Positions 8,406 to 17,400 of a stretch of 64,000 bases of DNA are shown here, piece after piece. Where the stretch lies: positions 26,549,742 through 26,613,741 of the forward strand of contig OX328112.1 in assembly GCA_946811185.2 (NCBI GenBank), written 5' to 3'. Made by a program: the position numbers and the translations under genes. Below the pieces are notes generated by a model. It made no database searches. It saw only the letters and a program-made list of their open reading frames with translations, and was not told the DNA's origin. Numbering within the stretch: the first letter of the stretch is position 1; every line of letters begins with the position of its first letter. Origin of the DNA: Hippopus hippopus. Lineage: Eukaryota; Mollusca; Bivalvia; Cardiida; Cardiidae.

Positions 8406-9518
8406 ATGTCTGACTGGCAACAATATTTGTCTTCTTTGTATTTTGACTTAAAATCTCCCGCTAGCTATGGTGGTCCTGAAAAACTCTATCAACATGTTAA
8501 AGACGAGGGTAAATACAAAATTGGCAGGCACAGAATACGCCAATGGTTGCAGAATCAAGAAGCGTATTCTCTGACCAGGGGTGCTAGACGCCGCTTTAAA
8601 CGTTCCAGGGTGATTGTAAATGGCATCGACAGTCAATGGGACATGGATCTTATGGACATGGCCAATTTACAGAAGCATAACGAAGGTGTGAAATACATTT
8701 TGATTGTTATCGATGTATTTTCTCGTTTTCTTTATGCTCAACCTGTTAAGAGTAAGCGAGGCGCTGATGTAGTCATGGCATTGAAACGTATACTGACAGG
8801 CCCCAAAAAGCCAAACACAATTCGTACGGACAGAGGAATGGAATTTAGAAGTAAAGAAGTAAATAAATATTTAAATAGTCAAAGTATACATCATATGTAC
8901 GCATATAATACGGAAACAAAAGCAAATTACGCGGAAAGAGTTATTAAAACGCTAAAACACAAGATTTTTCGATACCTGCTCAAAAACAGAACTAGTAGAT
9001 ACATTGACATTTTACAGGATTTTGTACATAGTTACAATCACACTCACCACAGGAGTCTTGGAGAAAACCCAGCAGCAATTTCCGTGAAAAATGAAGGGGA
9101 AAGTCGTCTTCAACAGTATCTCATTAGAACCAAAGGAAGCAAAGGGGAAAAGCCCGTTATAAAAAAATTCAAATATAAAATCGGCCAGACTGTACGATTG
9201 TCACACATCAGGTCCGTATTTGACAGAGAATACTCGCAAAAATGGACAGGGGAGATTTTCAAAATCAGATCACGTTTCAAAAGACAAGGACTTCCAATTT
9301 ACACGTTAGTAGACTGGGACAACGATGAAATTGATGGTACATTTTACGAACAAGAATTACAAGCCATAAACGTTGACGACGGTACCGACTTTAGCATCGA
9401 AAAAATTTTGAAAAGAAGGACACGCAATAAGAAACAGGAAGTCCTGGTGCGCTGGTTACACTGGCCAAAAAAGTATGACAGCTGGATACCGGAAACTGAT
9501 ATTAAGCAATACTCGTAA
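8406..9518 (+). CDS. INT: Retroviral-like integrase with C-terminal chromodomain
   Basis: A 370-residue DDE integrase that inserts element DNA, making 6-bp target duplications. An N-terminal helical domain (1-65) precedes the catalytic core: D81 (WDMDLMDM), D142 (RTDRGMEF) and E177 (NYAER), i.e. D-x60-D-x34-E. After an SH3-like segment (about 255-315) comes a chromodomain (about 328-368: FSIEKILKRR, VRWLHWPKKYDSWIPE). Chromodomains bind methylated histone tails and steer integration. The ATG lies 34 bp after a GTAAGAATG motif. It is full length, unlike the element-2 integrase at 37903-38796. Every catalytic residue is present, so the protein looks active. Confidence 0.93.
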   Translation: MSDWQQYLSSLYFDLKSPASYGGPEKLYQHVKDEGKYKIGRHRIRQWLQNQEAYSLTRGARRRFKRSRVIVNGIDSQWDMDLMDMANLQKHNEGVKYILIVIDVFSRFLYAQPVKSKRGADVVMALKRILTGPKKPNTIRTDRGMEFRSKEVNKYLNSQSIHHMYAYNTETKANYAERVIKTLKHKIFRYLLKNRTSRYIDILQDFVHSYNHTHHRSLGENPAAISVKNEGESRLQQYLIRTKGSKGEKPVIKKFKYKIGQTVRLSHIRSVFDREYSQKWTGEIFKIRSRFKRQGLPIYTLVDWDNDEIDGTFYEQELQAINVDDGTDFSIEKILKRRTRNKKQEVLVRWLHWPKKYDSWIPETDIKQYS

Positions 9519-9554
9519 ACAACCGAGAATATAAAAAGAGGCTGAAAACTAGCA

Positions 9555-10118
9555 ATGTTCTATCATTTATGTCTAGACAGTCAAACGATCATGATCATCA
9601 CAAACGTGCTTTACAGCGCTCAACTCAACTGTCCTATTGATTTAAGACAACTCTGCTCCAAAATAACGAATGTACGGTATGATCCAGCACGATTTCCCGG
9701 ACTGATATGGCAACACAGAAAAGCTGGAGGAAACTGTTTAGTGTTTTCTAACGGTATTATCAACTGTAACGGCAAAGTTTCGAGTAAAAGAGAGGGGTAC
9801 GAACGAATACGGAAATATGCGAGACTGATACAGAATTGTGGATATCCAGTGAATTTATCGGACGTGAAACTTTTAACCATGTCTATGAGCCATACCCTCA
9901 GTTCGGATTTGGATTTGAAGCGTTTGTCTGTCGATAAAGATGTCGTATACGAACCCCAGTTATTTCCTTCTCTTAACTTTAAAAGGGAAGGGGTGCATTT
10001 TTGTTGTTTTCATACAGGGAAAGTGGTCATAACGGGTGTAACCTCTTCACAAAAAGAGGACGAGATTGTTTGTCCCACACTAATTGAACTCGAACTCTAT
10101 ACGCGTAAGAAGGAATGA
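9555..10118 (+). CDS. TATA-binding-protein-like (TBP-like) protein
   Basis: A 187-residue protein covering both lobes of the TBP saddle. Lobe 1 (about 15-95): IDLRQLCSKITNVRYDPARF, CLVFSNGIINCNG and RKYARLIQNCGYPV. Lobe 2 (about 100-175): DLDLKRLSVDK, YEPQLFPSLNF and CFHTGKVVITG. The FSNG and FHTGK turns match the FSSGK and FVSGK loops of eukaryotic TBP, and YEPQLFP matches the family YEPELFPG block. TBP nucleates transcription pre-initiation complexes by bending TATA DNA. The upstream DNA has a TATA-like AATATAAAAAGAGG about 20-30 bp before the ATG. Its last codons overlap the next ORF by four bases. It is strongly diverged from cellular TBP; TATA binding is inferred. A TBP-related fold with another partner is the alternative. 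Confidence 0.82.
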   Translation: MFYHLCLDSQTIMIITNVLYSAQLNCPIDLRQLCSKITNVRYDPARFPGLIWQHRKAGGNCLVFSNGIINCNGKVSSKREGYERIRKYARLIQNCGYPVNLSDVKLLTMSMSHTLSSDLDLKRLSVDKDVVYEPQLFPSLNFKREGVHFCCFHTGKVVITGVTSSQKEDEIVCPTLIELELYTRKKE

Positions 10119-10486
10119 GTATTTTAACCGATTCAATCATGGAACACTCTACAGTCTATTTACAAATCGCTTATTTACTTCACCTACAAGAGACCGAAAC
10201 AACGGTAAGGAAGAATTTACTGCAGAATTTAACGAATCGTCAACTAAAGGCTATCATCGAGGTGGCAAAACGTATACTTAATGGAGTCATTAATCCAATG
10301 AGAAGAGATGTTCAAGTTTTTGAAAGAAGGAGACTATTGTTACGCACACTATGCTCAAATAACGTTTCATCAACCCGTAAGAAGACTTTACTTCGACGAT
10401 TTCATTCATTTATACCCATTTTATTACGCCCAGTTTATCTCATTCCTACTATACTAGACCAATTGAGAACAAGGAGAGAAGAATGA
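10115..10486 (+). CDS. Small basic helical protein A (paralogue of 12823-13146)
   Basis: A 123-residue Arg/Leu-rich helical protein. A layout YLxxAYLL...LLQNLTNRQLKAIIEVAKRIL...RRRLLLRTLCS...RKKTLLRRFHSFIPILLRPVYLI is shared in outline with the minus-strand protein at 12823-13146 (LLKTITRQQLRALSQIAYNI, RQRRFIYLLGD, HTLVKIASAYLQPVL). This pair resembles small conserved proteins found in many invertebrate Polintons, whose function I do not know; a DNA-packaging or core role would fit the charge. The start is preceded by GCGTAAGAAGGA. It overlaps the TBP-like gene and the penton gene by 4 bp each (ATGA), suggesting one compact transcription unit. Confidence 0.65.
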   Translation: MSILTDSIMEHSTVYLQIAYLLHLQETETTVRKNLLQNLTNRQLKAIIEVAKRILNGVINPMRRDVQVFERRRLLLRTLCSNNVSSTRKKTLLRRFHSFIPILLRPVYLIPTILDQLRTRREE

Positions 10487-10908
10487 CAGAGTTTTACTTG
10501 TATTTAAATTCCGCAGAATCTATCGATATACGTAAGAATAACGCAGATTTCTTGTTCCAGTTTTCTAAGGACTATATTTTAGAAGGAAGTTGGTTATGTG
10601 CTCTGGTAGAATCGTCATTGACCTCCGACTTTACACCTCAAAGTAAGCGGTTGTATTTGAATTGTGACATTATAGAGGAAACGTTTGTCAGGAATAAGTT
10701 ACAACCCGTTCTCACCAATATAGAAATCGAAACAAGATACAAGAAATTTAAATTTACGGAATGTCTTCATCGACGTTATAGACCCGTGAGTGTCAAGAAA
10801 TTTAACACTATTAGGCTGTCGTTAAAAGGCGAAGATTTAAAACCGATTGATTTGAATTCGAACGATTTTCACTGTGTCCTTCATTTCAAGAAATCATGGG
10901 TTCCATAG
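10483..10908 (+). CDS. Penton-like minor capsid protein (short form)
   Basis: A 141-residue beta-rich protein. It has the pattern of Polinton/adintovirus minor capsid proteins: FYLYLNSAES near the start, the middle block RLYLNCDIIEETFV, and a C-terminal KKFNTIRLSLKGEDLKPIDL...HCVLHFKK block that is the usual FxxIxIxIxxxxGxPIxF...LHF signature. Penton proteins form the fivefold vertices as single jelly rolls. It is shorter than the element-2 counterpart (257 residues). It sits two genes before the major capsid gene and overlaps the next frame by 13 bp. Confidence 0.7.
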   Translation: MTEFYLYLNSAESIDIRKNNADFLFQFSKDYILEGSWLCALVESSLTSDFTPQSKRLYLNCDIIEETFVRNKLQPVLTNIEIETRYKKFKFTECLHRRYRPVSVKKFNTIRLSLKGEDLKPIDLNSNDFHCVLHFKKSWVP

Positions 10909-11240
10909 ACGTCTTTGATTCAAAACTACAGAAGTGGGTTCCGTACAAAGAAGATGTGGAGTATTGGATTGATTATTTTAAACCGAAAGACCACATCCCA
11001 GATCAAATAAGGAATTTGGAGAAAATACTAGAAGAAAAGAATAAACTGCTGCGAGATATGGAAGAAAAACTTGAAAAAGTCAAAACTCCTCAGGTAAAAA
11101 TGGTGAGCCCATTAGCCGAAGTAGTTGATAGGGCAAAATCTCAAATAAAACGTAAGAACGGTGTTGACGAAGATCGTAAGAATATCAAGCGTAAGAAGAC
11201 TCACAAAACGTATCGCAAAGATCCCGACTGGGCGTTTTGA
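10896..11240 (+). CDS. Coiled-coil, Lys/Arg-rich hypothetical protein
   Basis: A 114-residue protein. Residues ~35-65 form a heptad-rich coiled coil (RNLEKILEEKNKLLRDMEEK), and a strongly basic tail (RKNGVDEDRKNIKRKKTHK) follows. No enzymatic motif is present. It overlaps the penton gene by 13 bp and ends 9 bp before the major capsid gene, so it is probably co-expressed with virion genes. Role unknown; scaffold or DNA-condensing protein is a guess from charge. The tail uses CGTAAGAA codons three times. Confidence 0.55.
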   Translation: MGSIDVFDSKLQKWVPYKEDVEYWIDYFKPKDHIPDQIRNLEKILEEKNKLLRDMEEKLEKVKTPQVKMVSPLAEVVDRAKSQIKRKNGVDEDRKNIKRKKTHKTYRKDPDWAF

Positions 11241-11249
11241 AAAATTAGC

Positions 11250-12512
11250 ATGAATAGTAAAATTCAGCACAGTGAAGAATTATCGTTATTTAATCCGATC
11301 CCAAAAGATTCGTCCTTGTTATCGAAAGATTGGATCGAATTCCGACCCATTAATCCGGTAACCGATTCTTCATCGAGCTTGGAATTTAATATACCGCCAC
11401 AGGCCAGCGCCTACATCAACTTGAAGGAATGTAAATTGAGGGTGAAATTGAGACTCGCTTTACAAGACGGTACACCCGTGTCAGAAGATGATACGCTGGG
11501 ACTTATCAATTTACCTTTGCACACCATTTTCAGACAGCTGGACATTCATTTACAACAAAAACCACTCCCGAATAGCGGAACCACGCATCCGTATAAGACC
11601 TACATTGACACCTTATTAAATACCAATCAATCTATACAGGAAGCTTTTCTGACCAGTCAATTATTCTACAAGGATTATCGGAATCTGGACGATAGCGACC
11701 CCAAAACTGGATCAAATACCGGTTTATTCCAAAGATATGAAAAGACCAAGGGTGGTAAAATTATAGATCTGGAAGGAAGTATCCCGGTGGACTTGTTTCA
11801 ACAACCCAAGTTGCTTATTAACGGAGTGCAAATGGGGCTTAAATTTTGGCAAGCATCCGATGCCTTTCGAATCATTACAGATGCGTTTACTCCGAATTAC
11901 AAGGTGCAAATCGTTGACGCCCGTTTCAAGCTCTGTATTCAGCGGTTACAGAACGATTTGCTTCTGGCTCACGACAAAATGATTCAGGACACTCCCGCTA
12001 TGTACCCATATTTCCGCTCAGAGATAAAAACAACCTCGATAGCGCAAGGACAATATAGTTTTCACGCAGACGATATATTTCAAGGTAGGGTGCCAAACAA
12101 AATCATCATAGGGACGGTTGCGAGCGTTTCATATAACGGAGACTACAAAACAAACCCATTCAACCTGAAACATTACGACTGCAGTTACCTCGGTTTCTTC
12201 GTTGATGGCCAATCAGTACCATCGCAACCTTTGCAACCTAATTTTGAAGGAAATCATTTCACCGACTGTTATCAGACCCTCACTTCCTGTAGAAATGATA
12301 TCAACATCACATACAAAGAGTACAAGCAAGGATACTGCCTATATGTGCTGGATATCGATCCCTACTATTCTTTCAACACAAAAAGAAGAGGTCTTTGCCG
12401 TTTGGAAATCAAATTTGCTAAACCTTTACCAGAGAGTGTGACATTGTTGCTGTACGCTACCTTTCCAGAAATACTTACAATCGATAAAGCGAGAAATGTG
12501 TATATACAATAA
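11250..12512 (+). CDS. MCP: Major capsid protein, double jelly roll (hexon-like)
   Basis: A 420-residue protein of the Polinton/adintovirus capsid type. Near the N-terminus it has WIEFRPINPV...LEFNIPPQASAYINLKECKLRVKLRL, the first strands of jelly roll 1. A conserved LINLPLHTIFRQLDIHLQQ segment follows, then a second beta domain with HADDIFQGRVPNKIIIG and GYCLYVLDIDPY. It ends in a LEIKFAKPLPESVTLLLYATFPEILTID tail typical of the family. These proteins form trimers that tile an icosahedral shell. The stop codon lies inside AATAAA (CAATAAATACGG), likely the polyadenylation signal. It is the last rightward gene and faces the minus-strand block. Confidence 0.85.
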   Translation: MNSKIQHSEELSLFNPIPKDSSLLSKDWIEFRPINPVTDSSSSLEFNIPPQASAYINLKECKLRVKLRLALQDGTPVSEDDTLGLINLPLHTIFRQLDIHLQQKPLPNSGTTHPYKTYIDTLLNTNQSIQEAFLTSQLFYKDYRNLDDSDPKTGSNTGLFQRYEKTKGGKIIDLEGSIPVDLFQQPKLLINGVQMGLKFWQASDAFRIITDAFTPNYKVQIVDARFKLCIQRLQNDLLLAHDKMIQDTPAMYPYFRSEIKTTSIAQGQYSFHADDIFQGRVPNKIIIGTVASVSYNGDYKTNPFNLKHYDCSYLGFFVDGQSVPSQPLQPNFEGNHFTDCYQTLTSCRNDINITYKEYKQGYCLYVLDIDPYYSFNTKRRGLCRLEIKFAKPLPESVTLLLYATFPEILTIDKARNVYIQ

Positions 12513-12634
12513 ATACGGAGGGAAATAATAAAAAAAAAAACCACACACACACAATGACTCATGCCTTCTTTTATACTTTTATTGTATTATTCTGTTAATA
12601 AAAATATAAAATCATGAAATTGTCGAGTCGTTAT
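12513..12634. terminator. Convergent 3' ends with AATAAA signals on both strands
   Basis: The plus strand carries AATAAA overlapping the capsid stop codon. Reading the minus strand toward the same gap gives TTAATAACGACTC beyond the last leftward stop. A-rich and CACACA tracts lie between. The gap separates the two transcription blocks of element 1. Confidence 0.5.
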
Positions 12635-12823
12635 TCAATAAGAAATCCAGTCTATATCTTTCTTTCGTTTCTTCTCTCTAAGTCCCGGAGGAAATAGAGT
12701 TAATTTCTTATTCTTCTTTTTTGAGGTATCTTCCCTTTCCTCTCTCTGCTGATCATCTTGTCTCCCAGATAGTTTTTTCAATCGCTCAAACTTTTCGAAA
12801 GGCACTAATACATATTTCTCCAT
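12635..12823 (-). CDS. Small basic protein with PPG motif
   Basis: Sixty-two residues: a short MEKYVLVPFEKFERLKKL start, a charged D/E/Q/K middle, and a C-terminal LTLFPPGLREKKRK...DWISY tail. A PPG followed by a DW-aromatic end recurs in small Polinton proteins next to virion genes; the exact role is unknown. Its ATG overlaps the stop of the upstream gene (TAATG at 12821-12825), so translation is probably coupled or the two share one message. It is the last gene of the leftward block. Confidence 0.55.
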   Translation of the reverse strand: MEKYVLVPFEKFERLKKLSGRQDDQQREEREDTSKKKNKKLTLFPPGLREKKRKKDIDWISY

Positions 12824-13146
12824 TACTGTAATACGGGTTGTAAGTAGGCTGAAGCAATCTTCACCAATGTATGGATAATACGTTGTTTATGTTGGATAGC
12901 TTCCTTCTTTTTAACAAACCCCGTGTTACGATCTCCAAGCAAGTAAATAAAGCGTCTCTGCCTCTTTAAGGTGGCTTTTTCCGTAAGTGTCAATCTACCT
13001 TTGAACCGGATAATGTTGTACGCAATTTGACTAAGCGCCCTTAGCTGTTGACGGGTAATAGTTTTTAAAAGCGCTTTTCTCTGGTCGGCTGTAGTGTTGG
13101 CCACTAAATATAAAAAGTGACGTTGCTGTTTAATTAGTTCTACCAT
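12823..13146 (-). CDS. Small basic helical protein B (paralogue of 10115-10486)
   Basis: A 107-residue Arg/Lys/Leu-rich helical protein (QQRHFLYLVANTTADQRKAL, TITRQQLRALSQIAYNII, RQRRFIYLLGD). It shares layout with protein A in the rightward block, so the element carries two related copies in opposite transcription blocks. Upstream, on the coding strand, are CGTAAGAATGG and TTATAAGAATAC. Function unknown; a packaging or core role is a guess. It lies between the ATPase and the PPG protein, among virion-morphogenesis genes. Confidence 0.62.
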   Translation of the reverse strand: MVELIKQQRHFLYLVANTTADQRKALLKTITRQQLRALSQIAYNIIRFKGRLTLTEKATLKRQRRFIYLLGDRNTGFVKKKEAIQHKQRIIHTLVKIASAYLQPVLQ

Positions 13147-13178
13147 ATTGTATTCTTATAAGCTATTTATTTCCATTC

Positions 13179-13832
13179 TTACGTCAAACGGTACACAATA
13201 GGATCTTCGTTGGGAAATATACGAGTCCTTAAACGGTACTTGTCGTCGGAGTAAGGGGACATGTCCACTATGAAATAACCGTGTCTCGTATTAAGGGCAT
13301 CTTCGTAAGCCTTCATAAACACTCCGGATTTACCGGGATAAAGCTGCCGTCCTAGCACTCCTACTTGAGATATGTCACGAATATTTTTCATAAGCACCAG
13401 ATACCATGTATTCAAAGCTATAGTTCTGGCATGTTTACCCCCAGGGTATAAGTTTTGTGTGATCATAATCACCGATACTTTTCTGTGATGGCAGCCTTGG
13501 GTGAACAGTAACTCCATTTCTTTACTCCGCATGACCTCGTGCATTAGGTCGTCTAAAATGATTAACTTGTGTTTTTTGTCTCTTGTGAAGTCATCCAATT
13601 CTTCTGCAGTAGGTAGTCCTTGCTTACTGTCAAAGTTTGGAATGGAACTCTCCATGACATCAAACAAGTCTTGGTGGATACCGTAGCAATAGAGAATATG
13701 AGAAGGGGGGTCCCGTCCGTACATGAGGTTTACTTGTTTCAAAAAGCGGTACACCCATTGGGTTTTACCACTACCAGTTTGTCCGCTAATACACATACTA
13801 GAACATGGTTCGAATGGAAGAGGGACGGCCAT
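13179..13832 (-). CDS. ATP: Genome-packaging ATPase (FtsK/HerA, A32-like)
   Basis: A 217-residue P-loop ATPase. Walker A is GQTGSGKT (17-24) and Walker B LIILDDL (90-96, D94/D95). A sensor-type ITQN (about 127-130) and an Arg-rich HHRK segment follow, the usual layout in Polinton, virophage and large-DNA-virus packaging ATPases. It would pump the element genome into capsids. Its start codon overlaps the stop of the membrane-protein gene (TAATG), a tight coupling. The full-length motif set suggests an active protein. Confidence 0.92.
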   Translation of the reverse strand: MAVPLPFEPCSSMCISGQTGSGKTQWVYRFLKQVNLMYGRDPPSHILYCYGIHQDLFDVMESSIPNFDSKQGLPTAEELDDFTRDKKHKLIILDDLMHEVMRSKEMELLFTQGCHHRKVSVIMITQNLYPGGKHARTIALNTWYLVLMKNIRDISQVGVLGRQLYPGKSGVFMKAYEDALNTRHGYFIVDMSPYSDDKYRLRTRIFPNEDPIVYRLT

Positions 13833-14092
13833 TATTTTTTAAGTCTAGGGTTAGGCAAAGCGTACCCGATACTGCTACTCAAGAGTGATACCCAAAGCTC
13901 GGTCGACCCGTTTTGCACTGATAGGTTAATGATGGACGTAATAATAATGATGTACACTATGATCATCTGACAAAAGTAGACAATCTCTGCTAGGGGGACA
14001 CGGGTGCCCAGTAAATGCCACTTGTCACTATGGCTTTCTTCGTCAGGTTTAGGGAAACGTACAAACGTTTCTTTTTCGGGAGTTTCTGTCAT
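13832..14092 (-). CDS. Small membrane protein with one or two TM segments
   Basis: An 86-residue protein. After a polar N-terminus comes HLLGTRVPLAEIVYF, then a strongly hydrophobic segment of ~22 residues (about 36-58) and a second weaker one (LWVSLLSSSIGYALP). It resembles small membrane proteins found beside the ATPase in other Polintons; a viral inner-membrane role is possible but unproven. The coding strand upstream reads AACGTAAGAATATG with the ATG included, and a second GTAAGAATG lies ~40 bp further up. Confidence 0.6.
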   Translation of the reverse strand: MTETPEKETFVRFPKPDEESHSDKWHLLGTRVPLAEIVYFCQMIIVYIIIITSIINLSVQNGSTELWVSLLSSSIGYALPNPRLKK

Positions 14093-14447
14093 ATTCTTAC
14101 GTTAGATTAACTCAAAACACAAAAAGAAACTCATTCTTACAATTTTTTATTTATAAGCAATACAATTATCACGTTAACAAATAAAATAAACAACAGTTGG
14201 TATCTAGAAAAATAAGCGACACTTTTAAGAAAATGAGTGACACTTTTTTGAAAATGAGTGACACTTTTAGGAAAATGAGTGACACTTTTTGAAACAGACC
14301 CTATGGGAATTTACCTGTAAAAGTATAAAAACGTAAAAACGAGTGACACTTTTTGAAAAATGAGTGACACTTTTTGAAAAATGACTAACACCTTTTTTTG
14401 AAAAATGATTGACATTGAACAACCCACGAACAAAAAAAAAAATTACA
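14093..14447. repeat. 21-bp iteron-like repeats downstream of PolB
   Basis: The unit GAGTGACACTTTTTGAAAAAT recurs at 21-bp spacing: 14214, 14235, 14256, 14277, then 14341, 14362, 14383 and a degenerate copy near 14407. The two four-copy blocks are separated by ~45 bp of unrelated DNA. It lies between the PolB stop and the membrane-protein gene. Identity is high in the inner copies. Function unknown: terminator, replication iteron or enhancer are possible. Confidence 0.75.
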
Positions 14448-17400
14448 TCAGTCATATCCATATGGTACAGTGTCATAATTGTCTAGTTTCCTTCGCTTTG
14501 TATACACCATTTGATAACTTTTCTTTTCTTCTCTATTATACAATTTCCTCTTTCTTTTGTCTCTACATATTTTACATGGGTTGGTTACAACAATATTTGA
14601 ACTACTTTTTGAATCTGTTACTATAGCTTTCACGGCTTCAAAATTGATTAGTTTGCTATTAGTGTAGTTCAAAGTAAACCCTCTGACCTTACATGTTTCC
14701 TCGTTGGTACTGGTCTTATATGCGTAATTCTTTGGACCTCCTGACACAAATTCTACAATATGCTCTCCTTGCTCCAGTTCATCCGTCAACTCACCCAAGT
14801 AGTCCCCTAAGGGAGGATCAAACTCTCCGGGTCTACTCACGTAAATGACAGAGTCCGTGTCGTAGTACAACACTCTTTTATTCAACTTTTCGAGCACACT
14901 GTACAATTTTAATCGGGCCCAACATGTTGTAAAGGTCGCCAAGTAAATGTTTGTTTCGTTGTCTTCGGGGTGAAAGTCATGTTTATAAATCCACTCTATT
15001 TGTATCATATCATTTGAGAGTATATGAAAGTTCAGAGGCTCTTTTGTAGGATCAGAAAATACTTGAAAAAATAAGTTTGCTTGACTCTCGTGATATATTT
15101 TGGTTTGACGCATATTGAGTCTCTGTCCAAACTTACCCCAAAAGCTATTGAGACAAAGTTTGGCCAGAGCTCTTTTGCCAGGGTTTTTTACAATGCTGTT
15201 TTGATCCAGCAATACACCCTCTTTTTTATGATAATCTTCCATGTATTTTGTCATGTCTTGTTTCGTTTTGACCCAATCAGGAGGGCCACTCGCCTCTTGC
15301 TTAAATTTCAAAAACGTGTTGATATACTTGGCGAATAACCCCCCATCACCCGTCTCAGGATTATACTGTGTTGTTTCCTCCCAGTGGTATACTTCATATA
15401 TTTTTTCTAGTGTGTAACCCAGTCTTAGAGCCGTTTTTATCTCGGGGATGCACCACGTGCCAATTAAAACCCTGTCTTCAGAAGAACATGTACATGAATC
15501 TTGATTCTCGGTATCCGCACAGGTACGACATAGAGGAAATTTCAGTTTGCCATTTGATCTATAGGGGAGGACTGGATGATACAGCCCTCTCGGGGGTAAT
15601 GTCTTTATTTTGGCAATACCAAAATACTCCTCAAGCTTCCCGAAGTCTTTGGTCAAGATTTTGGGGTGACCTACGGGATACCGACAATACTTGTTCACCC
15701 AAGAGTACAAACTTGTAAAGTCTACGTATTTGACCTGTTCATGTTCTTTGGTTTTGTAATAGAGTTGACTGGCATTAGTACGCCCTCCGAAGAAACTCTC
15801 TCTTGGATCTAATCGGTCAGCTACATCTAATTGTGCAATGCATTCTTTGAGTTCTTCATTTTCGTCCTTTAATTTTTTGAAGTCATGGTCCCAAATACAC
15901 ACATACTTCATGCCTAATTGCTCGAGGTATGCTTTCTTTTTTAGAGTCAGAGCATACAATTCATTCAGTGATTGATTGGTGAGGGGGTGATACGTGTCCT
16001 CTCGTTTGTCTGGGAAACACACAGGGCATCCGTGAAACACACATCCGTGGTACTCGTATGCTGTGTGTGTTTCTTCACAATATCCATCTAATTTGTATCG
16101 TGTTCCTGGTATCTTTTTTTCACCTTCATTCAGTGCATGCTGAATGTGTACATGGTCTGTAAGCGCTCGCCACTCTAACCACTGAATTGACACCTTACTG
16201 TATTGTTCTTTGTATCCACTGGGAGGAATCTTTGCTATCGGGGTGCTTACAAATTCTTTACCCTTGACTTTCAATTTTGCTGCACTCACCCATTCATCTT
16301 TCACCAGTACATACAATACTCCCTCACATAGTTTGGCTGGGATCCATTCATCAGTGTCATACAATTGTACCTTCCACTTTTCTTCTAGAAATTTACTTCT
16401 AAACACATTCATGCATACTGATGCAATCGTAACACTGTCGAAAGGATCTACGGCCCCAAACCACCTTTTTTCAGTCTTTCCCTTTCCATTTATGACCTCT
16501 TTTTCTTCTCCCGTTGCATTCATTAACAAATATCTAAATTTCAAACATGCTTGTCTCAATATATCAACATCACTTCTACAATATTCTAACATCTCTTTTC
16601 TAAAATCAAAAACTTCACACTGTCTCTGTTTCAACCACTCTACTAACTCGCTTCTTTCTTTCTCACCCATGAAATCGTAACCATAATCTTTAGCATCAGG
16701 GTAGGGCCCAACATAATTTTGATTCTCTCTGGTATTAAAATAATGTGGGAACCACCCTTTTTTCAATTCATGTAAACCAAATGCTTTGGGTAATGCTGAC
16801 AGTTTCATGGGTAAGAAGTTAAGACTGTCTATTACCTTGATATGTAAGTCTCGCTCTACTGTCATGTACATTATCTTGGACCCGTTGTAAATAATTTTGT
16901 CTGGCCGTAATGACTGATCAACGAGGTACTCTAGCAGAAAGTAACCGTCATAACCTTTCATGTTATGAGCAACCACCTTGCAGTACTCGTGTTGTTCCGT
17001 AAATAACCATTGCCCAAACTGTTCAGCAGTATCATGTCCCTGGAAAGTGACTTCTCTAAAGCCACATGTCCCTGGACAAGGTCCCAAATCTTTCTCATCC
17101 AGATTTTTTTGACATTTTTTACAACGGCTACCGCATCTCTTACATACTGATTTGGCAGTCAATTCATTGTCAATACATTTTGGGCATACCGAATGAGCTA
17201 AGACAAAGTTGGGACGATGCGTAGTTCTACCGCACCATGACGTGTTGCAGTTTTTACACTTAGAACAAGACTTACATACCTGTGATGGTTGACAATCTGC
17301 GCATTCTATTTTCTTTTGCGGTATGTATCCATTCTCGCACTCACTCATATCATCCTGACTACACTCAAAATCAAAAAATATATATTTAGGTATAAACTTG

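Noticed and set aside
13620..13970. 116-codon plus-strand ORF over the ATPase gene
   Set aside because: Shadow frame of the well-supported ATPase and membrane-protein genes.
14214..14427. Possible CRISPR-like array
   Set aside because: The repeats are contiguous 21-mers without unique spacers, in an animal transposon.
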